Below, piece by piece: positions 1 through 6,944 of a stretch of DNA of 34,558 bases (position 1 is its first letter; the number at the start of each line of letters is the position of its first letter). The notes under the pieces were generated by a model that saw nothing but the letters and a program-made list of their open reading frames with translations, did no database searches and was not told the DNA's origin. The DNA lies in assembly GCA_020027325.1 (NCBI GenBank), contig JAHRAL010000017.1, forward strand, positions 1 through 34,558. Reading direction: 5' to 3'. The position numbers were made by a program, and so were the translations under genes. The stretch is from Cenarchaeum sp. (GTDB lineage: Archaea; Thermoproteota; Nitrososphaeria; Nitrososphaerales; Nitrosopumilaceae).

Positions 1-83
1 GCTCCAAGTGCACAAATGACTAGAAATACAAATATGTGTATACCACCACACTTGCCTGCCAACCTGTCATTTTGACCATGTTG

Positions 84-105
84 AATTGTATTTAAACATA
101 CAATT
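84..105. promoter_or_regulatory. Palindrome centred on a TATA-like box
   Basis: Two perfect 8-bp inverted arms, AATTGTAT and ATACAATT, flank TTAAAC. The centre reads as an archaeal TATA element (TATTTAAAC) on the plus strand, about 27 nt before an ATG at 120. An operator over a TATA box would let a repressor block TBP binding. Only short ORFs follow, so the target is unknown. The palindrome is seen; the regulatory role is inferred. Confidence 0.4.
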
Positions 106-126
106 GTTTAGGCGTGAAAATGAGCG

Positions 127-140
127 CCCCCCCCCCCCCC
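127..140 (+). repeat. C14 homopolymer run
   Basis: A run of fourteen C residues follows a possible start at 120 (ATG AGC GCC, then C). It would encode a polyproline stretch. In the frame as given the ORF closes at 233 after 37 codons, and a change in run length changes the frame. It could be a slippage-prone contingency tract or a sequencing artefact. No protein is called here. Confidence 0.6.
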
Positions 141-205
141 ATTTTTTGCAAAACTGGGCCCGATGCACTAGACCACGCAAGGCCCTCAAGGAGAGGCCGC
201 CCGCC

Positions 206-212
206 AAAAAAA
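206..212 (-). terminator. Oligo-T tract downstream of tRNA-Ala
   Basis: Read on the minus strand this is T7, about 54 nt past the tRNA 3' end. Oligo-T runs are the usual archaeal termination signal. There is no strong hairpin in front of it. Confidence 0.4.
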
Positions 213-265
213 GATCGGATGGATTCCAGATAGGTGCGGTACGGCTGGATTGAACCCATATAGAG

Positions 266-337
266 TGGACCAGAGGGGAATTGAACCCCTGACTTCCGCG
301 TTGCGAACGCGGCATTATACCACTAAACCACTGGCCC
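266..337 (-). tRNA. tRNA-Ala (anticodon CGC)
   Basis: The minus strand folds as a full 72-nt cloverleaf ending in discriminator A. The acceptor stem GGGCCAG pairs with CTGGTCC and contains the G3:U70 wobble that marks alanine tRNAs. The anticodon stem CCGCG/CGCGG encloses loop TTCGCAA, giving anticodon CGC. The T arm AGGGG-TTCAATT-CCCCT is standard. No intron is visible and the terminal CCA is not encoded. A TATA-like GATTAAAA lies about 29 nt upstream (363-370). The tRNA head is about 80 bp from the divergent amidohydrolase start. Confidence 0.95.
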
Positions 338-362
338 TCAGGCGCACGCCCATACGCGCTTC

Positions 363-370
363 TTTTAATC
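363..370 (-). promoter_or_regulatory. TATA box of tRNA-Ala
   Basis: GATTAAAA on the minus strand is centred about 29 nt before the tRNA 5' end, the usual archaeal position. Confidence 0.5.
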
Positions 371-417
371 ATTTTCATAAAACGCATAATAGAGACGCAC
401 CGGCAACACGCACCATA

Positions 418-1803
418 ATGACACACGACATGATAATAACCGGGGCGCACGTGATAACGCCGGACGGCACACTAGAGCGCAACATTGTCGTAGACGAATC
501 AAGGGTCGTCTCATTTACAACCGACGACGTGCCGTGTGATACAAGGATCCGGGCCGACGGGCTAGTGGCACTCCCCGGGCTGATTGACACGCACGTGCAT
601 TACGGGGTATACACCCCCATAGACAGGGCGGCGGGCACAGAGTCGCATGCAGCCGCAATCGGCGGGATAACCACGATGATGCGGATGCTGCGCATAGGCG
701 GCGCGTACCAAAAGGCGCTGCCAGAACAGCTTGATGCAAGCAGGGGCCGGCACCACGTAAACTATGCAGTGCACGCATCAATATTCAACTATTCACAGGT
801 AGACGAGATGGAGTACTGTGCATCAAAAGGCGTCTCTTCATTCAAGATATACATGAACCTGGGCGGGGAGATCGGCCACGTTTACATGGATACGGCGCCT
901 GGCTCCACGGGACTTGACGAGGCGACAGTCGAGCTTACGGTTCCGCTCATCGACAAGATTGTCAAAAACGCAGCAGGACTCGGGCTGCCGGTGTGCGTCC
1001 ATGCCGAGGATTACGAGTCGTGTGCGTGCTCTATGCGCGAGGCACAGCAAAAGGGCGGCGACGGGCTGGGTGCGTGGTCCGAAAGCAGGTCACCCGAGTA
1101 CGAGGCAAAGGCAATCCAGACGGTATGCCGGGCAGCACGCAAGTACGGAACCACCGTATACTTTGTACACATTGGCTCGGCGCGCGCACTAGAGCAGATC
1201 AGAGCAGAGAGGGCGCAGGGCACAAAGGTCCACGTAGAGACGTGCCCCCACTATCTGACCATAACACACGAGGACCGCGGCGACTATCTTGCAAAGGTAA
1301 TGCCCCCGGTGCGCACAAGGGCCGACATTGGCGCGGTGTGGGCAGCACTTGGCTCCGGCGAGATTGACACGCTAGGGACGGATCATGTGGCAAACACGCA
1401 GAGCTCAAAGCTCGGCGACGGCCAGGACGTGTGGGGCGCACTTGCAGGATTCCCGGGTATCGGCGCGCTCTTGCCCATACTGCTGAGCAGCGGGGTCAAC
1501 TGCGACAGGCTCACACTAGAACAGCTGGCAGCACTCACCAGCGCAAACGCGGCAAAGATATTCTCATTGGACGGCAAGGGCGCACTCGCCGTGGGCAGAG
1601 ATGCAGACATTACGATTGTGGACACGCGGCTAGAAAAAGTCCTAGACCATGAAATGTTTGGCGGACACTCGGACTATTCCATATATGACGGGATGAAGCT
1701 GAGGGGCTGGCCTACAAAGACAATAGTGGGCGGGAGCCTGGTTGCAGAGGACTTTGAGGTAATAGCAAAGCCCGGCACTGGAAGGTTTGTGGCACCTAGA
1801 TGA
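418..1803 (+). CDS. Cyclic amidohydrolase, hydantoinase/dihydroorotase-like
   Basis: This metal-dependent hydrolase is 461 aa from the ATG at 418. Upstream in-frame codons run through the tRNA, so a start near 250 is not credible. The amidohydrolase signature is complete: H59 and H61 (GLIDTHVHYG), K143 as the likely carboxylated bridging lysine (SSFKIYM), H195 (CVHAEDYE), H251 and D322 (LGTDHVAN). The family opens cyclic amide rings (dihydroorotate, dihydropyrimidines, hydantoins, allantoin). The segment after the HxH motif and the lysine motif look closer to hydantoinase/dihydropyrimidinase than to classical PyrC, so the substrate is open. It converges on rpiA and overlaps it by 8 bp. Confidence 0.85.
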   Translation: MTHDMIITGAHVITPDGTLERNIVVDESRVVSFTTDDVPCDTRIRADGLVALPGLIDTHVHYGVYTPIDRAAGTESHAAAIGGITTMMRMLRIGGAYQKALPEQLDASRGRHHVNYAVHASIFNYSQVDEMEYCASKGVSSFKIYMNLGGEIGHVYMDTAPGSTGLDEATVELTVPLIDKIVKNAAGLGLPVCVHAEDYESCACSMREAQQKGGDGLGAWSESRSPEYEAKAIQTVCRAARKYGTTVYFVHIGSARALEQIRAERAQGTKVHVETCPHYLTITHEDRGDYLAKVMPPVRTRADIGAVWAALGSGEIDTLGTDHVANTQSSKLGDGQDVWGALAGFPGIGALLPILLSSGVNCDRLTLEQLAALTSANAAKIFSLDGKGALAVGRDADITIVDTRLEKVLDHEMFGGHSDYSIYDGMKLRGWPTKTIVGGSLVAEDFEVIAKPGTGRFVAPR

Positions 1804-2470
1804 TCTCAAATCTTCCGCGCATCCCTGCACGATAGATCACACTTGGGCGCCTTGTAAACAGGCCCGATTCGACCACGCCTGCAATGCCTCCAAGCCTGCG
1901 CTCAAGCGTCTTTGGCGAGTCGATGCGGCCAAAATCACAGTCAAGGATAATGTTTGCATTCTCTGTAAATGCCGGATACCTGCGTGCATCGCGCCGGATT
2001 GCCGGCTCTGCTCCCATCTTGCGCACCTGCGCCGCTACAAACCCCCTGGCAGACGGATGAACCTCCACTGGGACGGGCGCGTCAAGCTTGCGCGAGAATT
2101 TTGTCCTGTCTGCCATTATGACCGTCCTGCGTGCGGCTCTTGCCAGTATCTTTTCGCGCAAGAGCGCGCCTCCTCCCCCCTTTATCATGTTGCCATCTGC
2201 GTCTATCTGGTCTGCCCCGTCAAAGACCGCGTCAATTGAGCCCATCCTGCCCATATCCACAAGCGGGACGCCCGCCTCTTCGGCGACCAGGCGTATCTGA
2301 AGCGACGTCGGTATGCCGCAGACATCAAGGTCGTCGGCGCGGATCTTTGCTCCCAGCGCACGCACAAACGCAGTTGCCGCCCTGCCGCTACCAAGGCCGA
2401 TCACGCTTTTGTTTTTGACAAACCGCAGGGCGTCGGCTGACAATGCCTTTATGGCATCATTGAATGACAC
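1796..2470 (-). CDS. rpiA: Ribose-5-phosphate isomerase A
   Basis: RpiA interconverts ribose 5-phosphate and ribulose 5-phosphate in the cytosol, supplying PRPP for nucleotides. At 224 aa it has normal length. Family motifs are present: GLGSGRAATAF (about 25-35), the catalytic acidic loop DGADQID (84-90) and KGGGGALLREK (97-107), which holds the catalytic lysine and glutamate. The start is GTG at 2470, directly abutting the stop of the upstream Pro-rich protein gene, so translation is probably coupled. It is the last gene of the LSm-L37e-unknown-RpiA operon. In archaea lacking the oxidative pentose pathway this enzyme usually works with ribulose-monophosphate or non-oxidative routes. Confidence 0.95.
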   Translation of the reverse strand: MSFNDAIKALSADALRFVKNKSVIGLGSGRAATAFVRALGAKIRADDLDVCGIPTSLQIRLVAEEAGVPLVDMGRMGSIDAVFDGADQIDADGNMIKGGGGALLREKILARAARRTVIMADRTKFSRKLDAPVPVEVHPSARGFVAAQVRKMGAEPAIRRDARRYPAFTENANIILDCDFGRIDSPKTLERRLGGIAGVVESGLFTRRPSVIYRAGMRGRFEII

Positions 2471-3376
2471 CTACTCCACCTCTGCTTGATCCAACTTTTT
2501 GATCGCGTCCTGGATGTCTTTTGTTATATCAGAGATCGTGTCGTTGTCCGGCTCATCGATCTCGGGGCCGATCTCGGGCGTCTCGATAATCGGCGGGTCC
2601 ACCTTTGGGGGAACGTACTCGGGTTCGGGTGCGCTCTCTAGTAAGGGCCGGACCCCTGGTGCAGGTGTAGGTACAGTCTCCAAGGCAGGCGGGCTCACTT
2701 TTGGTCCCGGGGTTTCAGAGACGCTTGCTGCCGGTGTCTGTCCTGGCACTGTCTGCGGTTGCGGTATGGGGACGCTTGAAGGTATTGCGGCGTGCCCTGC
2801 TGAAACAACTAGCGGGGGCGCCGGCACTGTGCCCCGCGGCGGAATTTCCGTAAGCGTTGCAAGCTCGATGCGGCGACCAGACTCGGGTGCAACCATCTTG
2901 GTGTCAGGCGCCATTGTTTGTTTTGTGACGGGTTCTGGGTTTACGGCTTTTTTGGGCTTTGGCTCCCTTGCTGACTCGGCATCGAGCTTGGCGGCCAGCT
3001 GGCCAAACTTTTCTTCAATGCCCGAGAGTTTTTGATCCATCAGCGTTACTAGCCCGTCGCCAAGCGACCCGAGGTCGGGGTGCTTTGATGCATCTGTGAG
3101 TTTTTGCATATGTACGCCGATTGCTCCAAGCTGCTCCTGGTATCTTGACAAGAGCGCGCTGCGCTGCACGGGAGACAGACCCATGCCGTCGGCATACAGC
3201 CGCGCTATTGACTTTTCTAGAATGTGCTTTTGCGCATCAAGTGTGCGAATCTCTGACTGGAGCCGCGGACTGGCCCCGGCTAGTGGGACGTGCGGTCTGC
3301 GCATGGAGCTCAGGCGAGTCGCCGCAGCAGCTGTTGCCGCTCCTGCAACAACGCTGAGAAAGAGTTCTACTACCAT
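2471..3376 (-). CDS. Membrane-anchored coiled-coil, Pro-rich protein of unknown function
   Basis: I do not recognise the family. The best start is the ATG at 3376, 2 nt after the L37e stop; a start at 3400 would overlap L37e. The 301-aa product has an N-terminal hydrophobic helix (about 2-22, Val/Leu/Ala rich), then a helical, probably coiled-coil region (about 35-135). Next comes a long Pro/Val/Thr/Ser-rich low-complexity stretch (about 140-255). The acidic tail ends in a short amphipathic helix (DITKDIQDAIKKLDQ). This suggests a membrane-tethered extended linker or scaffold with a C-terminal binding helix. Which side of the membrane the bulk faces is not clear. It sits tightly between L37e and rpiA. 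Confidence 0.8.
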   Translation of the reverse strand: MVVELFLSVVAGAATAAAATRLSSMRRPHVPLAGASPRLQSEIRTLDAQKHILEKSIARLYADGMGLSPVQRSALLSRYQEQLGAIGVHMQKLTDASKHPDLGSLGDGLVTLMDQKLSGIEEKFGQLAAKLDAESAREPKPKKAVNPEPVTKQTMAPDTKMVAPESGRRIELATLTEIPPRGTVPAPPLVVSAGHAAIPSSVPIPQPQTVPGQTPAASVSETPGPKVSPPALETVPTPAPGVRPLLESAPEPEYVPPKVDPPIIETPEIGPEIDEPDNDTISDITKDIQDAIKKLDQAEVE

Positions 3377-3378
3377 TG

Positions 3379-3546
3379 CTATGTGTACCACTTTATCCAC
3401 GAGTACTTGCGAATCTTGGCATCAGGATAGCCGCAGCTGGCACACCTGTTGTGCCGCTTGTGAAACGCGTTCTTGCCGCACCGGCGGCAGCGTATGTGCG
3501 TCTTTTTTCTTGTAAAGCCACCCATCGAGGTAGTGCCCTTTACCAT
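3379..3546 (-). CDS. rpl37e: 50S ribosomal protein L37e
   Basis: This is a 55-aa zinc-ribbon protein of the large subunit, starting [20 protein letters not shown] and ending SWIKWYT. Two CxxC knuckles, C20/C23 and C35/C38, bind one zinc; the rest is strongly basic, as expected for an rRNA-binding protein. The ATG at 3546 is 2 nt downstream of the LSm stop. LSm followed by L37e is a conserved archaeal (and partly eukaryotic) gene pair, which supports both calls. Length matches the family. Confidence 0.95.
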   Translation of the reverse strand: MVKGTTSMGGFTRKKTHIRCRRCGKNAFHKRHNRCASCGYPDAKIRKYSWIKWYT

Positions 3547-3548
3547 GC

Positions 3549-3785
3549 CTAGTCCTCCGTAAGCGACGGCGATATCATTATGACGTTGTCGCCCCGCACC
3601 ACAATCGAGTCCAGATTCGCAGGCTGACCCCCGTCCTGGGTCTCCTCGGCCTGGTCCAGTATCAGGTTCATGTGCTGATCAAACCCGCGAAGGTTCCCGC
3701 GAATGGTCTTGTTGCCCTTGATCTTTATGAGAACGACCTTTCCTATGCTCTCGTCGAGAATCTTGACTGCCATATCTACTGACAT
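3549..3785 (-). CDS. Sm-like RNA-binding protein (LSm/SmAP)
   Basis: This 78-aa protein covers one Sm fold. The Sm1 motif is seen in [20 protein letters not shown] and the Sm2 motif in [11 protein letters not shown]. Archaeal SmAPs form heptameric rings that bind U-rich RNA and act in RNA processing and turnover. The ATG at 3785 has an unusually good Shine-Dalgarno (AGGTGAC at 3791-3797, 5 nt spacing) and a TATA element (3821-3830) about 40 nt away. This gene therefore has a short leader, unlike most of its neighbours. It heads the LSm-L37e-unknown-RpiA operon. Confidence 0.95.
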   Translation of the reverse strand: MSVDMAVKILDESIGKVVLIKIKGNKTIRGNLRGFDQHMNLILDQAEETQDGGQPANLDSIVVRGDNVIMISPSLTED

Positions 3786-3790
3786 ACCTT

Positions 3791-3797
3791 GTCACCT
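3791..3797 (-). promoter_or_regulatory. Shine-Dalgarno of the LSm gene
   Basis: AGGTGAC on the minus strand matches the archaeal anti-SD and is spaced 5 nt from the ATG at 3785. It is notable because most first genes here appear leaderless. Confidence 0.6.
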
Positions 3798-3820
3798 AGC
3801 GTTTGTCGATGTTGGCTAGT

Positions 3821-3830
3821 ATATTAAAAT
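3821..3830 (-). promoter_or_regulatory. TATA box of the LSm-L37e-RpiA operon
   Basis: ATTTTAATAT on the minus strand is centred about 40 nt before the LSm ATG, predicting a leader of about 13 nt that includes the Shine-Dalgarno. Confidence 0.5.
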
Positions 3831-3831
3831 T

Positions 3832-4602
3832 TCAGATTTGAACGCGTCTAGGCCGTTTTGATCTTTGCGTACGCAGTTCATTGCGGCACATGCGCGCAAT
3901 CTTGTCTGCAATCTCGTCTAGGAGCAAGAGGCCGCCGGCCCGGGTCGCAGAGCGCGGATCGCCCCATATGCCGTTTGAGGCCACGCTCATAAACGAGGCA
4001 GATGCGCGGCGCGACAGGGCCCGGTGTTGCGACGGGGTGATCGAATCAGGCTCTACAAACCCCCGCTTTGCCTTGCGCATGTCCGCCTGACCGCATGCAA
4101 GCATCAGAGACGTCTCTGTGTGGCCGGCGTGATCAAACTTGGCAGACATGAAATCCCAGTACGGCACAACCACACACCGAATTGTCCGGGCAGTTGCGTG
4201 GCCGCGAATCTTTTTTCCAAGCCGTGCCAGGTGTCTCTGGTTTCCGTAATGCCCGTTGATGACGACTAGTCCGCGGCTCCCCGCATCGGCAAGCGAGGCG
4301 GCAATGTCTGCAACAAGACTGCGCAGTACGTGACCGCGAATGCTCATGTTCAGTCTTGGCGCATGTTCAAAGGACGCCCCGTAGGAGACTGGCGGCAGCA
4401 TTGCATACCCGGTGACTGCGCAGACCCGCGCAGAGACGGTAGTGGCAATGTCCGAGTCAGTAGAGACCGGGAGGTGATCGCCGTGCTGCTCGATGGATCC
4501 CACGGGAAGGACTGCGACAGAGCCGCGCAGTATTTTGCGCGCATTCGCATCGCTCTGCGATGTTACCGGCGGGACCGTTTTTTTGTGTGAACCTTTCGCC
4601 AT
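3832..4602 (-). CDS. Creatininase-family amidohydrolase (possible ArfB-like deformylase)
   Basis: This 256-aa protein carries the creatininase-fold metal site: GSIEQHGDHLPVSTDSD (E38, H40, D49/D51), VINGHYGNQRH (H118) and HAGHTETSLML (E163). Family members hydrolyse cyclic or linear amides. The archaeal member ArfB deformylates the FAPy intermediate on the way to riboflavin and F420, and MftE cleaves peptides. ArfB is an attractive guess because thaumarchaea use F420 and the upstream gene is another deformylase (PurU), but the sequence alone does not settle it. The ATG at 4602 gives a 40-bp overlap with purU; no internal ATG, GTG or TTG near the purU stop was seen. Confidence 0.8.
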   Translation of the reverse strand: MAKGSHKKTVPPVTSQSDANARKILRGSVAVLPVGSIEQHGDHLPVSTDSDIATTVSARVCAVTGYAMLPPVSYGASFEHAPRLNMSIRGHVLRSLVADIAASLADAGSRGLVVINGHYGNQRHLARLGKKIRGHATARTIRCVVVPYWDFMSAKFDHAGHTETSLMLACGQADMRKAKRGFVEPDSITPSQHRALSRRASASFMSVASNGIWGDPRSATRAGGLLLLDEIADKIARMCRNELRTQRSKRPRRVQI

Positions 4603-5414
4603 CGTACCTCAAGGGCCCCGTCAAGATGCATTTTTAGTGTATCAAAGAGCGCCCGGGCCTCCAGTTTCTGCCCTGCGCGCTTTATGGTTTCAATCGAGTC
4701 ACCGGCGTCCACCTCGAAGGATCTCTGTAGTATTATCGGGCCCTGATCCAGGTTCTCGGTGACATAGTGGGTGGTCACGCCGATGATCTTTGTGCCACGC
4801 TCATACGCCTGCGCGTATGCGGTGGCCCCGGCAAATGCGGGAAGGAGTGATGGGTGTATGTTGATTATGCGGTGGGGATAGCGCCAGACAAAGTTTGGGC
4901 TGAGTATCCGCATATAGCGGGCAAGCACTATAACGTCAATGTCATACTTTGTGCATATTGCAAGCATCTTTTGCTCGGCCTTTGCCTGGTCCTTCTCTTT
5001 GACTGTGACAAACGGTATGCGTGCACGCTTGCATGCGGATCCCAGCGTGGCCTCGGTGCCGACTACCACCGCAACCCGGCCGTGCAGCCGGGCCGCACCT
5101 GAGAGTATGGCATCAAGGCAGTGCGACTCGCGGGTCACAAATACTGCAATCTGCTGCACCCCAGAGTCCTCGTGGTGCGTACTTACGCTCATCTTGTACT
5201 TGCGTCCAAGTCTTGCCAGCCCTAGGTCAAACTCGCGGCGGTCCGGCGGCCTTGCAAACGACAGCTCTAGATGCATTCCAAAGAGGCCCTTGATGATGTT
5301 TTGGCTGACGGTCTCAATGTTGGCCCCGCTCTGAAATGCAAACTGGGTAAAAGCCGCAACAATACCCTCAGAATCCCTGCCTACGATTGATACTCCAACC
5401 CTGGTCTTTACCAT
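4563..5414 (-). CDS. purU: Formyltetrahydrofolate deformylase
   Basis: PurU hydrolyses 10-formyl-THF to THF and formate, balancing one-carbon pools and supplying formate to PurT-type purine synthesis. The 283-aa protein has an N-terminal ACT domain (about 5-80) and a formyltransferase domain (about 88-280). The catalytic Asn-His-Asp triad is visible as N185 and H187 in INIHPSLLPAF and D223 in NLDQGPI; their spacing matches GAR transformylase. A TATA element (5438-5447) lies about 28 nt upstream of the ATG, so the transcript is probably leaderless. It is first in a two-gene unit with the creatininase-family gene. Confidence 0.93.
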   Translation of the reverse strand: MVKTRVGVSIVGRDSEGIVAAFTQFAFQSGANIETVSQNIIKGLFGMHLELSFARPPDRREFDLGLARLGRKYKMSVSTHHEDSGVQQIAVFVTRESHCLDAILSGAARLHGRVAVVVGTEATLGSACKRARIPFVTVKEKDQAKAEQKMLAICTKYDIDVIVLARYMRILSPNFVWRYPHRIINIHPSLLPAFAGATAYAQAYERGTKIIGVTTHYVTENLDQGPIILQRSFEVDAGDSIETIKRAGQKLEARALFDTLKMHLDGALEVRWRKVHTKKRSRR

Positions 5415-5437
5415 TGCGTCAAACCTGCGGGCTCTGC

Positions 5438-5447
5438 CATATTAATG
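5438..5447 (-). promoter_or_regulatory. TATA box of purU
   Basis: CATTAATATG on the minus strand is centred about 28 nt before the purU ATG. Confidence 0.55.
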
Positions 5448-5466
5448 CCTAGCCAAAAGGCGCAGG

Positions 5467-6402
5467 TCATATCCGCAATCCGGCATCGACCATCAGTGCA
5501 ATGAATAGCACGCTCAGATAGGGACTGGAAAATTTAAAGAGAATCCACGATGTGCGCTCAGACGGGCTTGCAATAACCCAGCCAGAGAGTGCAATCATGA
5601 GCACGCCCGAGGCGATTGCAGTAATCACATAGACCAGCCCGGTCATCGGCTCGCCGCTCTCCAGCGTAATAAAGAACGGCGCGATGCTAAAGGCAACCAT
5701 TACCACGGTGGATGCGGCGATTATCCGGGCAGAGGCGGACTCGGAGCGGATGGCAGTAAGCATGGGTACGTTGACCGCGTTATAGTCGGACTTGAAGTGG
5801 AGCGTGAGGCTCCATATGTGGAGCGGTATCCAGATAAAGACCAGTCCTGCCATTGCAAGCCCGAGTGTCCACAGGTCCGCAGTGGTGACGGCAACCCAGC
5901 CTATGAGGGGCGGGGTCCCGCCGCAGAATCCGCCAAGGATGATGTTGGTCCAGCTCTTGCGTTTTAGTGCGTACGAATAGATCAGGATGTTGTTAAAGAG
6001 GCCGAATGCGATGAATCCTGTGGCCCAGAGGCCCTGCTCGAGCGTGGTTGTAAACGATATTCCAAACGCCATTGCAAGCGAGAGTCCCGCAAGTACGATT
6101 CCAAAGTCCCTTGCCTTTTGCGGCGGCGATATGCGCCCGGAGGGGAGCGGTCGGCCCCGCGTCCTCTCCATGACGGCGTCAATGTCGCGGTCGTGATAGT
6201 TTGTCAGCGTGTTGGCAGCGGCAGAACCTGCAATCACGCTGCCAAGGACCAGCGACCAGGTAATGACAGACACGTCGACTCCGTGTATGCTAGCAGCCGT
6301 CACGACGGCCCCAAAGGCCGTGAATGCAAGCAGGTACCATATCTTTGGCTTTGTCAGCTCGTAATATACTGCTACCCGCGAGGATTTTGTCTGTACCGAC
6401 AC
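5467..6402 (-). CDS. ctaB: Protohaem IX farnesyltransferase (haem O synthase)
   Basis: A UbiA-family membrane prenyltransferase of 311 aa that attaches a farnesyl group to haem B, giving haem O for haem-copper oxidases. It has about nine hydrophobic segments. The first Asp-rich prenyl-diphosphate site is NYHDRDIDAVMERTRGRPLP (about 68-87); the second lies around FKSDYNAVNVPM. The start is GTG at 6402, just after the Lrp-type gene stop at 6410, so the two are one operon and the regulator may control haem O supply. The gene fits an aerobic lifestyle. Confidence 0.93.
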   Translation of the reverse strand: MSVQTKSSRVAVYYELTKPKIWYLLAFTAFGAVVTAASIHGVDVSVITWSLVLGSVIAGSAAANTLTNYHDRDIDAVMERTRGRPLPSGRISPPQKARDFGIVLAGLSLAMAFGISFTTTLEQGLWATGFIAFGLFNNILIYSYALKRKSWTNIILGGFCGGTPPLIGWVAVTTADLWTLGLAMAGLVFIWIPLHIWSLTLHFKSDYNAVNVPMLTAIRSESASARIIAASTVVMVAFSIAPFFITLESGEPMTGLVYVITAIASGVLMIALSGWVIASPSERTSWILFKFSSPYLSVLFIALMVDAGLRI

Positions 6403-6409
6403 CGCGCAC

Positions 6410-6883
6410 TCACTTTCTGCCCTCGATGGTGTGTGGTATGTACTTTTTTACCGTCTTCATCTCTATAAACGTCTCAGACGATTCGACGCCCTGGATTTTG
6501 CCGAGTTTGTCCGATATCAGCTTGTGCATGTCGTCAAGGGATTTTGCATACACTGTGACAATGATGTCAAACCTGCCCGTCACCTCCGAGATTCCGCCAA
6601 CGCCGTCAATGAGGAGAACCGCCTCGATTATCGCAGACCGCCTGCCGCCCTCGATGCTCAGCCCTACGTGTGCCTTGACGCCGTATCCGAGGCTCTGCTC
6701 GTTGATCACGACCGTGTACCGCTCGATGATCCCGTTTTTGACCAGCCGGCGGACGCGCGCATAGATCACAGACGTGTTTGAGTTTATCTTTGCAGCAAGA
6801 GACGGGATTGATATGGACGCATCGTCGGCCAGCCCGGCAAGTATGTCCATGTCAAGCTTGTCGATTTTGGCTAACGGGGGCAA
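6410..6883 (-). CDS. Lrp/AsnC-family transcriptional regulator
   Basis: This 157-aa DNA-binding regulator has an N-terminal winged helix-turn-helix (about 8-55; IPSLAAKINSNTSVIYARVR is the likely recognition region) and a C-terminal RAM/AsnC effector domain (about 70-150). The start is TTG at 6883, reading MPPLAKIDKLDMDIL. It is supported by TTTTAA about 29 nt upstream and by the fit to the family N-terminus. Lrp proteins form octamers that sense amino acids or related metabolites. It precedes ctaB in the same operon and is divergent from nothing nearby, so autoregulation plus ctaB control is the simplest idea. Confidence 0.92.
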   Translation of the reverse strand: MPPLAKIDKLDMDILAGLADDASISIPSLAAKINSNTSVIYARVRRLVKNGIIERYTVVINEQSLGYGVKAHVGLSIEGGRRSAIIEAVLLIDGVGGISEVTGRFDIIVTVYAKSLDDMHKLISDKLGKIQGVESSETFIEMKTVKKYIPHTIEGRK

Positions 6884-6908
6884 TTGCGTGGGTGAATTTT
6901 TTAGACGC

Positions 6909-6914
6909 TTAAAA
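6909..6914 (-). promoter_or_regulatory. TATA box of the Lrp-ctaB operon
   Basis: TTTTAA on the minus strand is centred about 29 nt before the TTG start at 6883 and supports that start. Confidence 0.5.
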
Positions 6915-6944
6915 GTTTATTCTTGAAAATTTCGCAATATTTGA

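Noticed and set aside
234-262. Sequence resembling a tRNA T arm (GGGTTCAATCCAG on the minus strand)
   Set aside because: The stem does not pair beyond one or two bases and no acceptor or anticodon arm fits, so it is not a second tRNA.
250-417. Upstream extension of the amidohydrolase gene
   Set aside because: It runs antisense through tRNA-Ala, and the family N-terminus begins at the ATG at 418.
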